This document shows positions 1 to 9,707 of a stretch of DNA of 28,032 bases, one piece after another. The first letter of the stretch is position 1. Every line of letters begins with the position of its first letter. This DNA is from Bacteroidota bacterium (GTDB lineage Bacteria; Bacteroidota; Bacteroidia; Chitinophagales; Chitinophagaceae), in contig JAEVYV010000197.1 in the NCBI GenBank assembly GCA_023392575.1, positions 1 to 28,032 of the forward strand. Direction: 5' to 3'. The notes below the pieces were generated by a model. It saw only the letters and a list, made by a program, of their open reading frames with translations. It had not been told where the DNA came from and did not search any database. The position numbers were made by a program, and so were the translations under genes.

Positions 1-620
1 ATTGTGTTCCACATGGCCTCTTTGCCAGCCCTTCCTTTTAGATCATAAACGATTTGCCCATTTCCCAGCTTGATGACTTCCGCGTTTCCCTGTCGGGCAA
101 TTGCACCATTATTTATACTATCCAAAACGATTGTTGTTCCATCGGATAAAGTCAGTAAGGCCTTTTCGGTTCCGGGTCCAATATCCTGGGGCTCCAGTAG
201 CTGCTTTTCAGCCAGCACCGGATCATTATTTAACCAAGGGGAATAACGATAGAGAAGCGCGGCCGATCCGACCACCAATAGCAATACGGCCGCATAACGG
301 AACCAAGCTCTCCTAATGAAATGAACACGGTGAACGGGCAGTTGGGAAGAAAGGTTATCAGCCGCTGGCTTTTTGTCTTGTTCAATGGCATCCACCGGCT
401 CTCCTCCAAGAACTTTATTTAATATGAATTCCCTCTGATCCTTACTTAATTCATCCAGAAGGGCATGCTTGCTCATTGCATCTTGTAATGCAGAAACGCT
501 CCGCTCTTCATTGGCCTCATCTTTTAACATAGCAAAAAGGGCCTTGATCTCAGCGGGGGAAGCCTTTTTATTTAGATATTGCTCCCATAAGAACCTGATA
601 TGTTCAACTGAATACTTCAT
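1..620 (-). CDS. FecR-family anti-sigma factor, C-terminus beyond window
   Basis: Reading from an ATG at 620 toward position 1 gives an open frame of 206 codons that runs off the window, so the C-terminal part is missing. The N-terminal ~90 residues are a cytoplasmic, charged, helical region. One hydrophobic membrane segment follows at about residues 106-124 (YAAVLLLVVGSAALLY). After it comes the periplasmic FecR domain, with typical phrases such as LTLSDGTTIVLDS and NGQIVYD. FecR proteins sense a TonB-dependent transducer and control a partner ECF sigma factor. That partner lies directly upstream on the same strand (684-1274), 63 bases away, as in Bacteroidota polysaccharide or siderophore uptake loci. 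A SusC-like receptor would be expected further left, outside the window. Family assignment is firm; the ligand is unknown. Confidence 0.9.
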   Translation of the reverse strand, partial: MKYSVEHIRFLWEQYLNKKASPAEIKALFAMLKDEANEERSVSALQDAMSKHALLDELSKDQREFILNKVLGGEPVDAIEQDKKPAADNLSSQLPVHRVHFIRRAWFRYAAVLLLVVGSAALLYRYSPWLNNDPVLAEKQLLEPQDIGPGTEKALLTLSDGTTIVLDSINNGAIARQGNAEVIKLGNGQIVYDLKGRAGKEAMWNT

Positions 621-683
621 GCAGTCATTATAAAGGCGGGTTAACAAAAGAAAAGTACTATTCTGCTCAAAAAAAAATTTTGA

Positions 684-1274
684 TCAGTAGAAACGGTAGC
701 AAGTCAGAATTAAAAATACCACGCCGTTTTTGAGAAGGTATTCCCGGATCGCTTGCGTAGCTGCGGCGATTTGGTTGCGTACGGTATGTTTGGAAATCTG
801 AAGTTGATGGGCGATTTCTTCATAACTCATATTAGCTTCGGTTTTTAACAGGTAAACCCGCCGGCGCTGCTCAGGAAGACTATTGACAACTTCACGGAGC
901 ATTTTCTCAGTTGTCCGGTAATCAGCCTGATCTTCAACTTCGTTTTGTATGAGGCTAGTGCGGCTTACAATATAATACTGCATTCTTGCTTCAGCTTCAT
1001 TTTTCCGCAGCCAGTCAACCGAGCGGTTGGCGGCTATACGAAACAAATATGAAGCTGGGCTGGTCACCAAACCAAGGCCATCCCGACGCTCCCACAACTG
1101 CACAAACAGGATTTGCACAACCTCCTCTGCCCAGAATTCGGAATGCAAGATCTTAAGCACATAGGAGTATAACGGGTCCGAGTACCGATTAAATATCTCG
1201 GTGAAAGCGATTTTATTACCAGCTGCAATTTCTGAAAAAAGTTCAGTATCCGAATATGTATCGTAGCGACTCAA
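684..1274 (-). CDS. ECF RNA polymerase sigma-70 factor (FecI-like, Bacteroidetes type)
   Basis: This 196-residue protein has the two ECF domains. Sigma-2 spans about residues 20-90, with the core-binding stretch YLFRIAANRSVDWLRK. Sigma-4 spans about residues 125-180, with the helix-turn-helix YEEIAHQLQISKHTVRNQ. Length and wording match the Bacteroidetes family-1 sigma factors that pair with FecR. The start codon is TTG at 1274: the frame holds no ATG between the upstream stop and residue 98, so TTG is the only start that keeps region 2 intact. The last ~12 residues (VVFLILTCYRFY) are hydrophobic, an unusual tail for a sigma factor. The gene lies just upstream of fecR and probably forms an operon with it, driving transport genes beyond the left edge. 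Confidence 0.92.
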   Translation of the reverse strand: MSRYDTYSDTELFSEIAAGNKIAFTEIFNRYSDPLYSYVLKILHSEFWAEEVVQILFVQLWERRDGLGLVTSPASYLFRIAANRSVDWLRKNEAEARMQYYIVSRTSLIQNEVEDQADYRTTEKMLREVVNSLPEQRRRVYLLKTEANMSYEEIAHQLQISKHTVRNQIAAATQAIREYLLKNGVVFLILTCYRFY

Positions 1275-1601
1275 TAACTTTTTATTGTTAACAACCGGTA
1301 AACTTACTTAAATAACTGGAAACGACACTAGAATGGAAAACGGGATCAAGTATTTGAATCCACAATAAATTTCAACCCACTTCTTCTATCTACATTTTTA
1401 GAATCACATTTTAACATATAACCATAACCACTAAATGAGAGGCCGCCCATAGCCTGGTCTGGAATAGACGCCATGCTTCTCAATGACCCGATGTAGTCAC
1501 CAGTTTGCTAACTCCCCATTTATTTAAGAATAAACAACCGGGATCCTGCAAACCATCAAGTAGCAATTGGATTACAATTATTCTTTTTAAAAGCCAGCAG
1601 T
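1275..1601. other. Intergenic stretch, no gene seen
   Basis: Between the sigma-factor start and the integrase remnant there is no open frame of credible length on either strand. It is A+T-rich with scattered stops. It should contain the promoter for the sigma/FecR pair near 1280-1330, but I see no clean TAnnTTTG element there. Confidence 0.5.
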
Positions 1602-2123
1602 TTACCCACAAATTCTTTTTTTGACTTCCCTACCAAAGCTATCAAAATAGCTTTCCGTGGTTTTGACATCAGTGTGCCCCAAAGCCTCCTGAATAAACTC
1701 AGTACTGGCCTCTGAGCGTTTTAATACAGTTGAAAAAGTATGCCTTGCCACATAGGTGGTGACTTTTTTTTCAATACCCAGTCTTTTTCCAATTTCGATC
1801 ATCCATTCATTCACCAGTCCGACCACCAACTGAACCACTTCGTATTGTCGAAGCGGGGTCATACCTGGTTCTAGAAAAGGAAAAATAAAGTTGTTCGGAG
1901 ACCGGTCTTTATTTCCCCATCGGGCAATTATGGCCAGCATATCTGCATTAATAAATGCGGTGATGGGTCTAGGATCAGACCGCATGGGCCGCTCGGTTTT
2001 GGCTCGCTCAAAGACCAGGTATTCCCCATGAATGTTTTTCCACTGCAAAAAGACAATATTCTTTATGTTCATACCATTGCCGAAAAAAGCTTGATTACAA
2101 TATTTAAATTGAAGATCCCGCTT
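1602..2123 (-). pseudogene. Truncated tyrosine recombinase/integrase, catalytic half only
   Basis: The frame encodes the C-terminal catalytic domain of a Bacteroidota phage-type integrase. ARHTFSTVLKR supplies the H-x-x-R-type active-site region, EALGHTDVKTTESYF supplies the second histidine and the nucleophilic tyrosine, and FFGNGMNIKNIVFLQW matches the start of the catalytic fold. An ATG at 2072 would give 156 residues, but family similarity continues upstream of it (FFGNG) until a TAA at 2124-2126. The ~200-residue N-terminal SAM-like and core-binding domains are absent, and no matching frame is found further upstream. Full relatives have about 400 residues. I read it as the relic of an integrated element whose other end has been lost. 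It is unlikely to be active. Confidence 0.8.
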
Positions 2124-2233
2124 TTAAGAATATTCTTCTGTTATTATAGCACCTTTCGTTTAAAATTATGAGGTATGTGAAAAACAAGAGAATGATTTCT
2201 GGAATCAAATTCGTGCTTTTTCAATGAATAAAT

Positions 2234-2241
2234 TATATTTG
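2234..2241 (+). promoter_or_regulatory. TAnnTTTG-type -7 promoter element
   Basis: TATATTTG matches the Bacteroidota -7 consensus exactly. No convincing TTTG -33 box sits 19-21 bases upstream. It could serve the M55 gene at 2601, but a strong terminator at 2382-2413 lies between, so it may instead make a short transcript. Confidence 0.4.
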
Positions 2242-2381
2242 TGATGACAGGTAGCAAGTGAAAAAATGTGATAAAAATCAGCACACATTCAAGCTCTTTT
2301 ACTTTTTACGACACAATTTTGACACACATTGGCTATATGCAATTAATACCCAGGAATCGGCCAATCCAGTCCCGGGCACGA

Positions 2382-2413
2382 AAAAAGGCAATTCAGAAAT
2401 GGATTGCCTTTTT
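2382..2413 (+). terminator. Rho-independent terminator (possibly bidirectional)
   Basis: An 11-bp perfect stem (AAAAAGGCAAT pairing with ATTGCCTTTTT) encloses a 10-base loop and ends in a T-run followed by GTTTT. The A-run on the other side allows function on both strands. No gene immediately upstream on the plus strand explains it. Confidence 0.75.
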
Positions 2414-2600
2414 GTTTTACGCTGCAAGTTTTCTCTCTCGAAGTTGCAAGACTTTCGTTTAGCTATTCGGATTATACTAGATGCAGTTCAATTATCTCCA
2501 GCGAATAAACCCAAGCCTGAAATACCAAAAGCCTTTCTGCTTCAGCAACTACGCTATATTTACGCATCCAAAACAATACACACTGCTTAAAAATGCTGCT

Positions 2601-3470
2601 ATGAGAATTTTCTTTTTTCTATTTTTTGCATTGACCCTGCACACCGGCTACGCTCAAAATTCCAAAGTGCTGATCTTATATGATATGGAAGGGATTTCGG
2701 GTGTGGAGAGCCATGACCAAATAACGATGGGAAAAAAGGGCTATGAAACAGGCCGAAGGCTTTTGACCCGCGATGTGAATGCCGCCATCAGGGGGCTGAA
2801 GGCGGGCGGCGCAACCACCATTGTGGTGGCCGATGCGCATGGAAGCGGCAACAAGGAAGCCGATATCTTGCTTGAGGAAATGGACACAACGGCCCGTTTC
2901 GACTTCCGGTCGCTTTCCAATGAACCCTATATCGACTGCATTGATTCAACCTTTGATGCCGTCGTTTGTATTGGCATGCATGCCCGAGCCTTTACCAAAG
3001 GCTTTATTGCACACACCTACACCGATGATATTTCGTTTAACGTTAACGGCCATGAGCTTACCGAAACAGATATTATTGCCCTGTCGGCGGCCCGTTTTGG
3101 CATTCCGGTAATTATGGTTTCGGGAGACGATGTGCTGCAACAGCAGTTGGCTTCTTACTACCCGCATCTGCAATATGCTACCGTAAAATATTCCAAGAGT
3201 TTTAGTCTTTGCACCGTGCTGCCTGAAACGGAGGCCCACCAAAAGATTTACGAATCGGCCCGTCTGGCTATGCAGCAGTACCAAACCGCCGCAGCCTACC
3301 GCACAACAGCGCCGTTCGTATTCACACTCAGCTTTCGCACCCCAAAGCAGTTGAAAAAGGCGCTGGCGCTTGAGGGAACAAAAAGAAAGGATAACCGCAG
3401 CCTGGAATTTGTAGCAGATGATTTTGCCAGCGGCTTTAAACGGGCCCTTAAGGTTTTACCGCTTTTCTAA
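2601..3470 (+). CDS. Secreted M55 family metallopeptidase (DppA-like D-aminopeptidase)
   Basis: The protein has 289 residues when started at the ATG at 2601. The open frame extends upstream to 2481, but starting at 2601 places a clean signal peptide (MRIFFFLFFALTLHTGYAQ) at the N-terminus, cleaved after AQ. The mature part opens with KVLILYDMEGISG, whose aspartate and glutamate are zinc ligands of the M55 fold, followed by VVADAHGSG and VCIGMHARA with the conserved histidines, and VNGHELTETDI near the middle. M55 enzymes such as Bacillus DppA release N-terminal D-amino acids from short peptides. A periplasmic version fits salvage of peptidoglycan- or peptide-derived D-amino acids. It converges on the helicase gene with 47 bases between stops. 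The substrate is inferred from the family only. Confidence 0.9.
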   Translation: MRIFFFLFFALTLHTGYAQNSKVLILYDMEGISGVESHDQITMGKKGYETGRRLLTRDVNAAIRGLKAGGATTIVVADAHGSGNKEADILLEEMDTTARFDFRSLSNEPYIDCIDSTFDAVVCIGMHARAFTKGFIAHTYTDDISFNVNGHELTETDIIALSAARFGIPVIMVSGDDVLQQQLASYYPHLQYATVKYSKSFSLCTVLPETEAHQKIYESARLAMQQYQTAAAYRTTAPFVFTLSFRTPKQLKKALALEGTKRKDNRSLEFVADDFASGFKRALKVLPLF

Positions 3471-3517
3471 GGTTCGACATCTGCGGGGATACAGGGCGCC
3501 TATGTTAAGCCTTTCGG

Positions 3518-6385
3518 TCATCCAAACAAATAGGTAATGTCTTCTTCACCCAGGTTTTTAATAAAATCCTCCTCGGCGGAGATCAGCTCTTCGGCCAGGT
3601 GTTTTTTGCGCTGCTGCAACTCAAGGATTTTTTCTTCAATGGTGTTTTTGCAAACCAGCTTATAGGAGAACACCTTTTTGTTTTGGCCGATGCGGTGGGT
3701 ACGGTCTACAGCCTGCTGTTCAACTGCTGTATTCCACCAGGGATCAAAGAGAAAAACATAATCCGCTGCCGTCAGCGTCAGGCCTGTATTTCCGGCCTTC
3801 AGACTAATAAAAAAAAGCCGGGGCGCTTCTTCGTTCACCTGAAAATCCCGAACCATTTGCATGCGTTTTTCTGCAGGCGTTTGTCCATCCAAGAGAAAAT
3901 AGTCAATCCCCTGTTCGGTACACTCTTTTGCCAGCAGTTGGAGCATGCTGCTAAACTGTGAAAACACAAGCACTTTGTGTCTTCCCAATAAATTGGAAAG
4001 TTCGCTGATCAATACTTCTGTTTTGGCCGAGCCCAGCCGGCCCCCGTGTTCTTCCGGCGAAAGCAATTGTGGGTGGTTGCAGATCTGCCGCAATTTGAGC
4101 AGTCCCTGCAAAACCGCCAGCTTGCTTTTCCCCAAACCGTTGTTTTTAATATCGAGAAATAAATTACTCCGCACTTGTTCTTTCACCTCGTTGTACAGTT
4201 CTTCCTGCTCTGCACTCATGGTGCACCAAAGCACGGCTTCTGTTTTCGCAGGCAGATCAGTGGCCACCTGCTCCTTGGTGCGCCTCAGTATAAAAGGAGC
4301 GGTGAGTTGCCGCAGCGCTTTTATTTTTCCTTCATCACCCCAGCGATCGATGGGGTCGGCATATTCCCGCTTAAAAAATTCGCGGGAGCCAAATAATCCC
4401 GGCAGGGCAAAGCTCAATTGCGCATAAAGATCAAAAGTATTGTTGACCACCGGTGTGCCGCTCAAGGCAAGGCGAACCGTTGCATTCAATTGAAGCGTTA
4501 TTCGGGTGATTTGGGCAGACGGATTTTTAATGTTGTGGCTTTCGTCAACTACGGCTATGCCAAAAGAAAGGGCAAGCAATTGATCGCTGTGGCTGCGAAG
4601 GGTTCCATAACTGGTGATGATCACCTGAGCCTCCGGACTTATCCAACCACGGCTTGTTCCATGAAAAACTTCGGTACGCAGGCCTGGGGCAAATTTTTGC
4701 AACTCACCCTGCCAGTTGTACAAAAGCGATGTGGGGCAAACGATAATGTGTTGCTCACCAGGATGCAGTTCACTGTACCAAGCCAGAAAGCAAATGGTTT
4801 GCAGGGTTTTTCCCAATCCCATATCATCCGCCAGGCAGGCGCCGGCGCCGACCTCGGAAAGAAGAGCCAGCCACTCAAAACCTTTTCTTTGGTAGGGACG
4901 TAATTCCGCCTTTACCGTGGCAGGAAGGGCAAACAAGGGCTCTTCACTACTCTGCCACTTCTTCCAGCGCTCCCACCATTCCTTTTGAATATGGGGCTTG
5001 AATGCCGTCCCGTCCTCTGCTTCGCCCCTATCGCTCAGTGCAAGAAATTTTGACACATGCACGCCTCCATCCTGTACCTTTCCATGCTTGACAATGGTTG
5101 CGTATTTTTCCAGCCACTCGTCGCTTAATACCCCAAGGCTGCCATCTTTTAAAACAATGGCCCTTTGCCCGGCATAAAGAGCTTTTTGCAGGGCGGGAAG
5201 CGAAACCAATTCTTTACCAAACCGAACGCTCATGCTGATGTAGGCCCGGCTGCCCTCCTCTCTTTGAACCGTCATTGTTGTTTCCGCTTTGTGCGGCGAA
5301 TAGCGGAAGTGCTGTAGCAGGTCCATGCCGGCTACTTCCACATCTATTTCCAGCAACCGGTAATAGGTTTTCAGAAACCACTGTCCTTTCTGGGCCTGGG
5401 CAAAAGAAAGATAATAGTATCCATTGCGCTGTTCGGTAAAGCCGGGATGAAAAGAAGAAAGCAATTGAAGAAATTGCCGCTCGGTCTCCTGGTGGCGAAG
5501 AATGACCAGCCGCTTTCCATTGGCCGAAACTTCCTGTTTTTCTTTCCAGGACCCCTCTACCACCATGCCGTCGTATAGCCACTGGGGAGTCAGAAGCAAA
5601 AAAGAACCATTCAGTTCCGACAATAAGACCCTGCAGGTGGGGACGGCCTCAATTTGTTTTTCGTCCAGCAAATGGTTGCGGTTGACAGGATATTCTTCTT
5701 CGATGCGGCGAAGTATTTTTTCTACAAAGACTTCCTGTTCCAGCCCTGCCTGTTTCAAAAGGTTCTCCTCCAGCCACTCCAGGGTTTGATAATCTTTAAA
5801 GGAAAGAAGAAAGTACACATTGTCTTTTTGCAGAAAAAACGCGGTGCGGACAAAATCATCTATGCGGCTCAGGGTTCCATTTAGCTCTATTTCTGTTTGC
5901 AACGAATAAAGATTCTCCGCTCGGGTGGCCGCAAAGTGCAACCGGGGCTTTCCGCTATCAAACCGGCAGGGCAAGGTTTGGAAGATTTGACTGCCCGGCT
6001 TGCGGATTTTATGATAGCATTTAAGACCTGTATAATAGGGTTTCAAATCGCCAAATTGCTGGTGCAAAAAACGAAGCACCGACTGGCTTCGAAACAACGA
6101 CAAGGCAATGCCTGCTTTTTGCTTTTTATAACGCAGCTCCGCTTCCTTAACCAGGTTTTCCAACTGGCCCGGCTGAAACTTCAAAAGCAAAGAACGGGCT
6201 ACTTCGGGCAAAGCACTAAAATGGCGTTGCACCTCCTGGCGGCTGATCGGTGAAACTGTATAACCAATTCCTTTATCCGTTTTTTGAATGTACAGTAAGT
6301 GCAACACCGTAAAGCGGCGCAGCAGTTCTTCGGGCAGAAATAAAACAACAACCTTTTCACTCTTTTCTTTGGGAGCAGCATTCAT
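3518..6385 (-). CDS. SNF2/RapA-type DEAD/DEAH-box helicase
   Basis: This is a 955-residue protein. The N-terminal ~490 residues form a divergent region common in Bacteroidota SNF2 proteins. The helicase core follows: motif I DDMGLGKT near residue 521, motif II DESH near 613, motif III LSGTP soon after, then a HELICc domain with FLLDGQTPAEKR, LKAGNTGLTLTAADYV and the motif VI stretch DRTHRIGQNKKV near 885-895. These are the hallmarks of the SWI2/SNF2 branch of superfamily 2, which translocates on double-stranded DNA using ATP to displace bound proteins; RapA/HepA recycles RNA polymerase. All catalytic motifs are intact. It stands alone, without a methyltransferase or nuclease beside it, so a housekeeping role is more likely than defence. 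The start at 6385 is the first in-frame ATG. Confidence 0.93.
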   Translation of the reverse strand: MNAAPKEKSEKVVVLFLPEELLRRFTVLHLLYIQKTDKGIGYTVSPISRQEVQRHFSALPEVARSLLLKFQPGQLENLVKEAELRYKKQKAGIALSLFRSQSVLRFLHQQFGDLKPYYTGLKCYHKIRKPGSQIFQTLPCRFDSGKPRLHFAATRAENLYSLQTEIELNGTLSRIDDFVRTAFFLQKDNVYFLLSFKDYQTLEWLEENLLKQAGLEQEVFVEKILRRIEEEYPVNRNHLLDEKQIEAVPTCRVLLSELNGSFLLLTPQWLYDGMVVEGSWKEKQEVSANGKRLVILRHQETERQFLQLLSSFHPGFTEQRNGYYYLSFAQAQKGQWFLKTYYRLLEIDVEVAGMDLLQHFRYSPHKAETTMTVQREEGSRAYISMSVRFGKELVSLPALQKALYAGQRAIVLKDGSLGVLSDEWLEKYATIVKHGKVQDGGVHVSKFLALSDRGEAEDGTAFKPHIQKEWWERWKKWQSSEEPLFALPATVKAELRPYQRKGFEWLALLSEVGAGACLADDMGLGKTLQTICFLAWYSELHPGEQHIIVCPTSLLYNWQGELQKFAPGLRTEVFHGTSRGWISPEAQVIITSYGTLRSHSDQLLALSFGIAVVDESHNIKNPSAQITRITLQLNATVRLALSGTPVVNNTFDLYAQLSFALPGLFGSREFFKREYADPIDRWGDEGKIKALRQLTAPFILRRTKEQVATDLPAKTEAVLWCTMSAEQEELYNEVKEQVRSNLFLDIKNNGLGKSKLAVLQGLLKLRQICNHPQLLSPEEHGGRLGSAKTEVLISELSNLLGRHKVLVFSQFSSMLQLLAKECTEQGIDYFLLDGQTPAEKRMQMVRDFQVNEEAPRLFFISLKAGNTGLTLTAADYVFLFDPWWNTAVEQQAVDRTHRIGQNKKVFSYKLVCKNTIEEKILELQQRKKHLAEELISAEEDFIKNLGEEDITYLFG

Positions 6386-6486
6386 AGTTTCTCAGGATAG
6401 CATTTTTTTACACCTAAAAAGGCGTCAAATGTAGGGTGAAATTCGGGATGAATCCTACTGCTTTTTTCCTGATTTTTTTCTATCGG

Positions 6487-8030
6487 TCAGAACGCTTTTG
6501 TACCCGATGCGTTGTCCTGCTGCACTATTTTTTGGGCCTCTGCATCTTCGTATTGTTCCATCAACTGGTCCAATTGCTTTCGCAGCTGCGCCGTAATTTT
6601 TTCGTATTTTTTATCGCCAAACACATTCTTCATTTCGTCCGGATCTTTTTTCAGATCATAAAGCTCCCAGCCGTTCACCTTTTCGTAAAACCGGATCAGC
6701 TTATAGCGTTCTGTTCTGATGCCAAAATGCGGCGAAACGGCATGTTCGCCGTTTTCATAATAATGGTAATACATCGCCTCCCGTCCTTTGGCTTTTTTGC
6801 TGGTAACCAGGGGCAAAAAGGACTTCCCTTGTACATCTTTGGGTATGGCCACACCGGCAGCCTGCAGCAAGGTTGGGGCGATATCGAGGTTCATGACAAA
6901 ATCTTCATTGACCGTGCCGGGCCGGACCATTCCGGGATAGCGCATGACCATGGGCGTTCGAAAGGATTCCTCATACATGAAGCGTTTGTCAAACCAGCCG
7001 TGTTCGCCCATGTAAAACCCCTGATCCGAAACATAAATTACAATGGTGTTATTGGCCAGATTGTGTCGGTCCAGATAATCCAGTGCACGTCCTATGTTGC
7101 GGTCCAGCGAGGCTGCGGTGCTTAGATAATCATTCATGTACCGCTGGTATTTCCACTCCACCAGTTCCCGGCCCGATAGGTTTCTCTTTTTCAGATCAGC
7201 CTCAATCGGGCCATAGTAGGCATTGAATTTGGCTCTTTGCGCCGTATTCATTCGCTCTATGGACCACTCCTTGTTTTTGCTGTACGACAACATTTTCAGA
7301 TCGTAACCCAGTTGCATGGTTTTGTCAATGGTCATATCCTGTAGTCGGGCGGCTTCTCTCCCTGAGTAGTTATCATAAAAATTTTGGGGCAAGGGAAATT
7401 TTACGTTGTCGAAACGGCCCATGTCTGCGGTATCGGGTATCCAGGTTCGGTGCGTGGCCTTGTGCCCGATCACCAGGCAAAACGGCTTGGAAGTATCACG
7501 ATTGTCAGCCAGTTTTCTGCCACGTCTTCAATCACATTCGTTACGTAGCCTTCCATCCTTTTTTTGCTGCTGTCCATCATGATGAAATCGGGGTTGTAGT
7601 ACTGTCCCTGCCCGGGCAGAATTTGCCAATAACTAAAGCCCTGCGGCTTTGTTCCTAAATGCCATTTTCCAATCCATGCCGTGAGGTAGCCGCTCTTTTG
7701 CAGTTCTTTGATAAAGCTATTCTGGCTGCCGTCAAAGCGGGGATTCAGGTTGTCCCTAAACCCGTTTTTATGACTGTACTTGCCGGTCAAGATCACCGCA
7801 CGGCTGGGGCCGCAAATGGAATTGGTGACATAGGCTTTTTTAAACACGGCACCTTCGTTGGCAATGCGGTCAATACCGGGCGTTTGGATCAGCTTGCTGC
7901 CGTAGGCACTGATGGCTTGATAGGCATGGTCGTCGGAAACAATAATGAGGATGTTGGGTCGTTTTTGTGCAACCGCTTCAACCGTTAGCAGAAGAAACAG
8001 AAAGGCAAAGTTTTTTTTAATTCGGTTCAT
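6487..8030 (-). pseudogene. Periplasmic S1-family sulfatase interrupted by a -1 frameshift
   Basis: Two abutting frames (8030-7470 and 7473-6487) together encode one sulfatase. The first has a signal peptide (ending AVAQ, residue 22), metal-binding SDDH at 32-35, the formylglycine motif CGPSR at 73-77 and GKWHLG. It then runs into a stop after the odd tail LPSRFAW. The second frame continues the fold with HKATHRTWIPD, the alkaline-phosphatase-like middle and a typical sulfatase C-terminus (WELYDLKKDPDEM). Reading the other frame upstream of the second piece gives DTSKPFCLVIGHKA, so one base is missing near 7499-7502 (ATCGTGAT where ATCCGTGAT would restore the frame). Restored length is 514 residues, normal for S1 sulfatases of the GlcNAc-6-sulfatase/heparan type. 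It is either a recent null allele or a sequencing error. A matching FGE lies at 13750-14871. Confidence 0.88.
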
Positions 8031-8433
8031 GTTATTTTTTTAGAACTGCAATTCATTGGGTACAGGTGTAAATTTATCGATTCTTTTTACTGATCGGCTT
8101 CCGACCCGTAAAAGGATTTATGCGATGCCGCGTATCCGTTCGGTCTGACCGCCGTAAGTTGCGCTGCGTCGTTCACCGCAACGCTATCGCATCGGGCAAA
8201 CGACGAACCACAGAGAAAACCAAAGGAAAAGGCGAAACAAAAACTTCATGATCTGCTAATGGATTCGTCACCGCCGGGTTCAGGTTGGTCAAGTGGGCAC
8301 GGCCATCTGCATTAATAACATTGGGTCGTTTTGAGCCGGGCCGGGTTCGCCTCTACCGGAACTTCCCTGCGTGGCAACCCCGCACATAGAAACCATCCGA
8401 AGACGGCAAGTAGAGAATGTGCCGGCACCCGTC
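8031..8433. other. Intergenic region, possible gene remnant
   Basis: There is no gene of credible length in this 403-base gap. On the minus strand an ATG at 8249 opens a 21-codon frame that looks like a signal peptide (MKFLFRLFLWFSLWFVV) and stops at once. An overlapping minus frame stays open for about 50 codons without recognisable content. The base composition is coding-like, so this may be the eroded remains of another secreted protein. I could not identify it. Confidence 0.3.
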
Positions 8434-9357
8434 TTATAAAAACTCATCGCAGCTTCTGTACGCATTTATGAGCGACCGCTCTCCCTCCTTGCCGGGAAAA
8501 GCGTTGCCGTGTTCCATACCCAATATGCCTTTGAAGCCTTTGTTGTAAATGTGTTTGAAGATGTTTCGGTAATTCATTTCACCCGTAGTGGGTTCTTTGC
8601 GACCGGGGTTGTCGCCAATTTGAAAATAGCCGATCTCGTCCCAGGCCTTGTTGATGTTGTTGATGATGTTGCCTTCGTTGCGCTGCATGTGGTACATGTC
8701 AAACAAAATTTTGCAGGAAGGGCGGCCCACGGCTTTACAGATCATAAACGTTTGATCGGAATGACGAAGAAACAGATCGGCATTATCGCTCAAAGGCTCC
8801 AGCACCATTACCAATCCATGTGGCTCTAAAATAGCGGCCGCTTTTTTCAACGCCTCGATCACATTGGCCGTTTGATATTCGAAAGACAAACTTCTATCAT
8901 AATTGCCCGGCACTACGGTTACCCATTTGGCATGGCAACGCCTGGCCACTTCCACGGCCTGTTTGCAATCGCTGATCATTTTATCAATCCATTCCTGCTT
9001 ACCGCTGGTCAGCGAGGTTTTCCAGTGCCAGTTGTCCGAAGTAATGACAAACACACCCATGGTCATGCCCAACTTAGCCAGCGTATCGCCAATCTTTTTT
9101 TGCTGTTCAACCGGGCGGCCCATCATGCCATTGTCTTCAATGGAACGGAAGCCCATGTCGTACGCAAATTTTATCTGATCCAAAAAATTTTCGCCAGCGC
9201 TGTTTTTAAACATGCCGTCGTGAATGGCATAATTGAGATTGAAAGGTTTTTCGGCTTTGGCGGGGGCTGGTGTTTTGGGTGCCGCTTGTAAGGATGAAAA
9301 TCCGATCAGCGATGCGCTGGCAAGAGCGGATTGCTTTAAAAAGTTTCTTCTTTGCAT
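8434..9357 (-). CDS. Tat-exported hydroxypyruvate-isomerase-like TIM-barrel protein
   Basis: The protein has 307 residues from the ATG at 9357. The frame could extend to 9450, but 9357 puts a twin-arginine signal (RRNFLKQSALASASLIGF) right at the N-terminus, as is standard for this group. The rest is an AP-endonuclease-2/Hyi-type TIM barrel: LEPLSDN carries the first metal-binding glutamate, ILFDMYHMQR the aspartate and histidine, IGDNPGRKEPTTGEMNY is the family signature, and GMEHGN carries the last glutamate. Hydroxypyruvate isomerases interconvert hydroxypyruvate and tartronate semialdehyde, but secreted Bacteroidota relatives are probably sugar isomerases or epimerases of unknown substrate. 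It sits between the sulfatase and the kinase on the same strand, pointing to a glycan-processing role in the periplasm. Confidence 0.85.
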   Translation of the reverse strand: MQRRNFLKQSALASASLIGFSSLQAAPKTPAPAKAEKPFNLNYAIHDGMFKNSAGENFLDQIKFAYDMGFRSIEDNGMMGRPVEQQKKIGDTLAKLGMTMGVFVITSDNWHWKTSLTSGKQEWIDKMISDCKQAVEVARRCHAKWVTVVPGNYDRSLSFEYQTANVIEALKKAAAILEPHGLVMVLEPLSDNADLFLRHSDQTFMICKAVGRPSCKILFDMYHMQRNEGNIINNINKAWDEIGYFQIGDNPGRKEPTTGEMNYRNIFKHIYNKGFKGILGMEHGNAFPGKEGERSLINAYRSCDEFL

Positions 9358-9707
9358 GATATAGTTTGGTCTTAAATTTACCTGCATTTTTATTACCTGT
9401 TCTCTTTTGAAAAAAAAATTTCCCCTCTTGTGCTGCTTAGCGGCTTTCAATCGTTTGTGCAGTTACAAAGGCTTCGTTTTTCACAACCTAAAATGGGTTC
9501 ACCGTTCACTATTATTTTTATGCTGCCATAAGTGTACAGGCAAACCAACAGCCAATGAATGGCTACCAATGTGTCAACAACCTGAGCAGACTCACATATA
9601 TTAACTAACAGGAGGAATAAGCAGATTAGTTTTTCATAATTCGGAGCAAATGAAAAAAAATCAATTGTCTGTTTTGCTTTCTTCAAGCAAACAGGAGAAC
9701 AAGTTAC

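Noticed and set aside
1602..2072. Integron integrase for the cassette-like array
   Set aside because: The fragment is of the phage/transposon integrase type, lacks its N-terminal half and the IntI-specific patch, and lies about 18 kb away.
2355..2385. Possible tRNA 3' end acting as an attachment site for the integrase relic
   Set aside because: The sequence before the terminator hints at a tRNA tail, but I could not fit a T-loop (TTCNANY) or an acceptor stem, and no second copy is in the window.
2258..2590. 110-codon frame ahead of the M55 gene
   Set aside because: It crosses the terminator hairpin at 2382-2413, has no protein-like composition and overlaps the M55 gene region in another frame.
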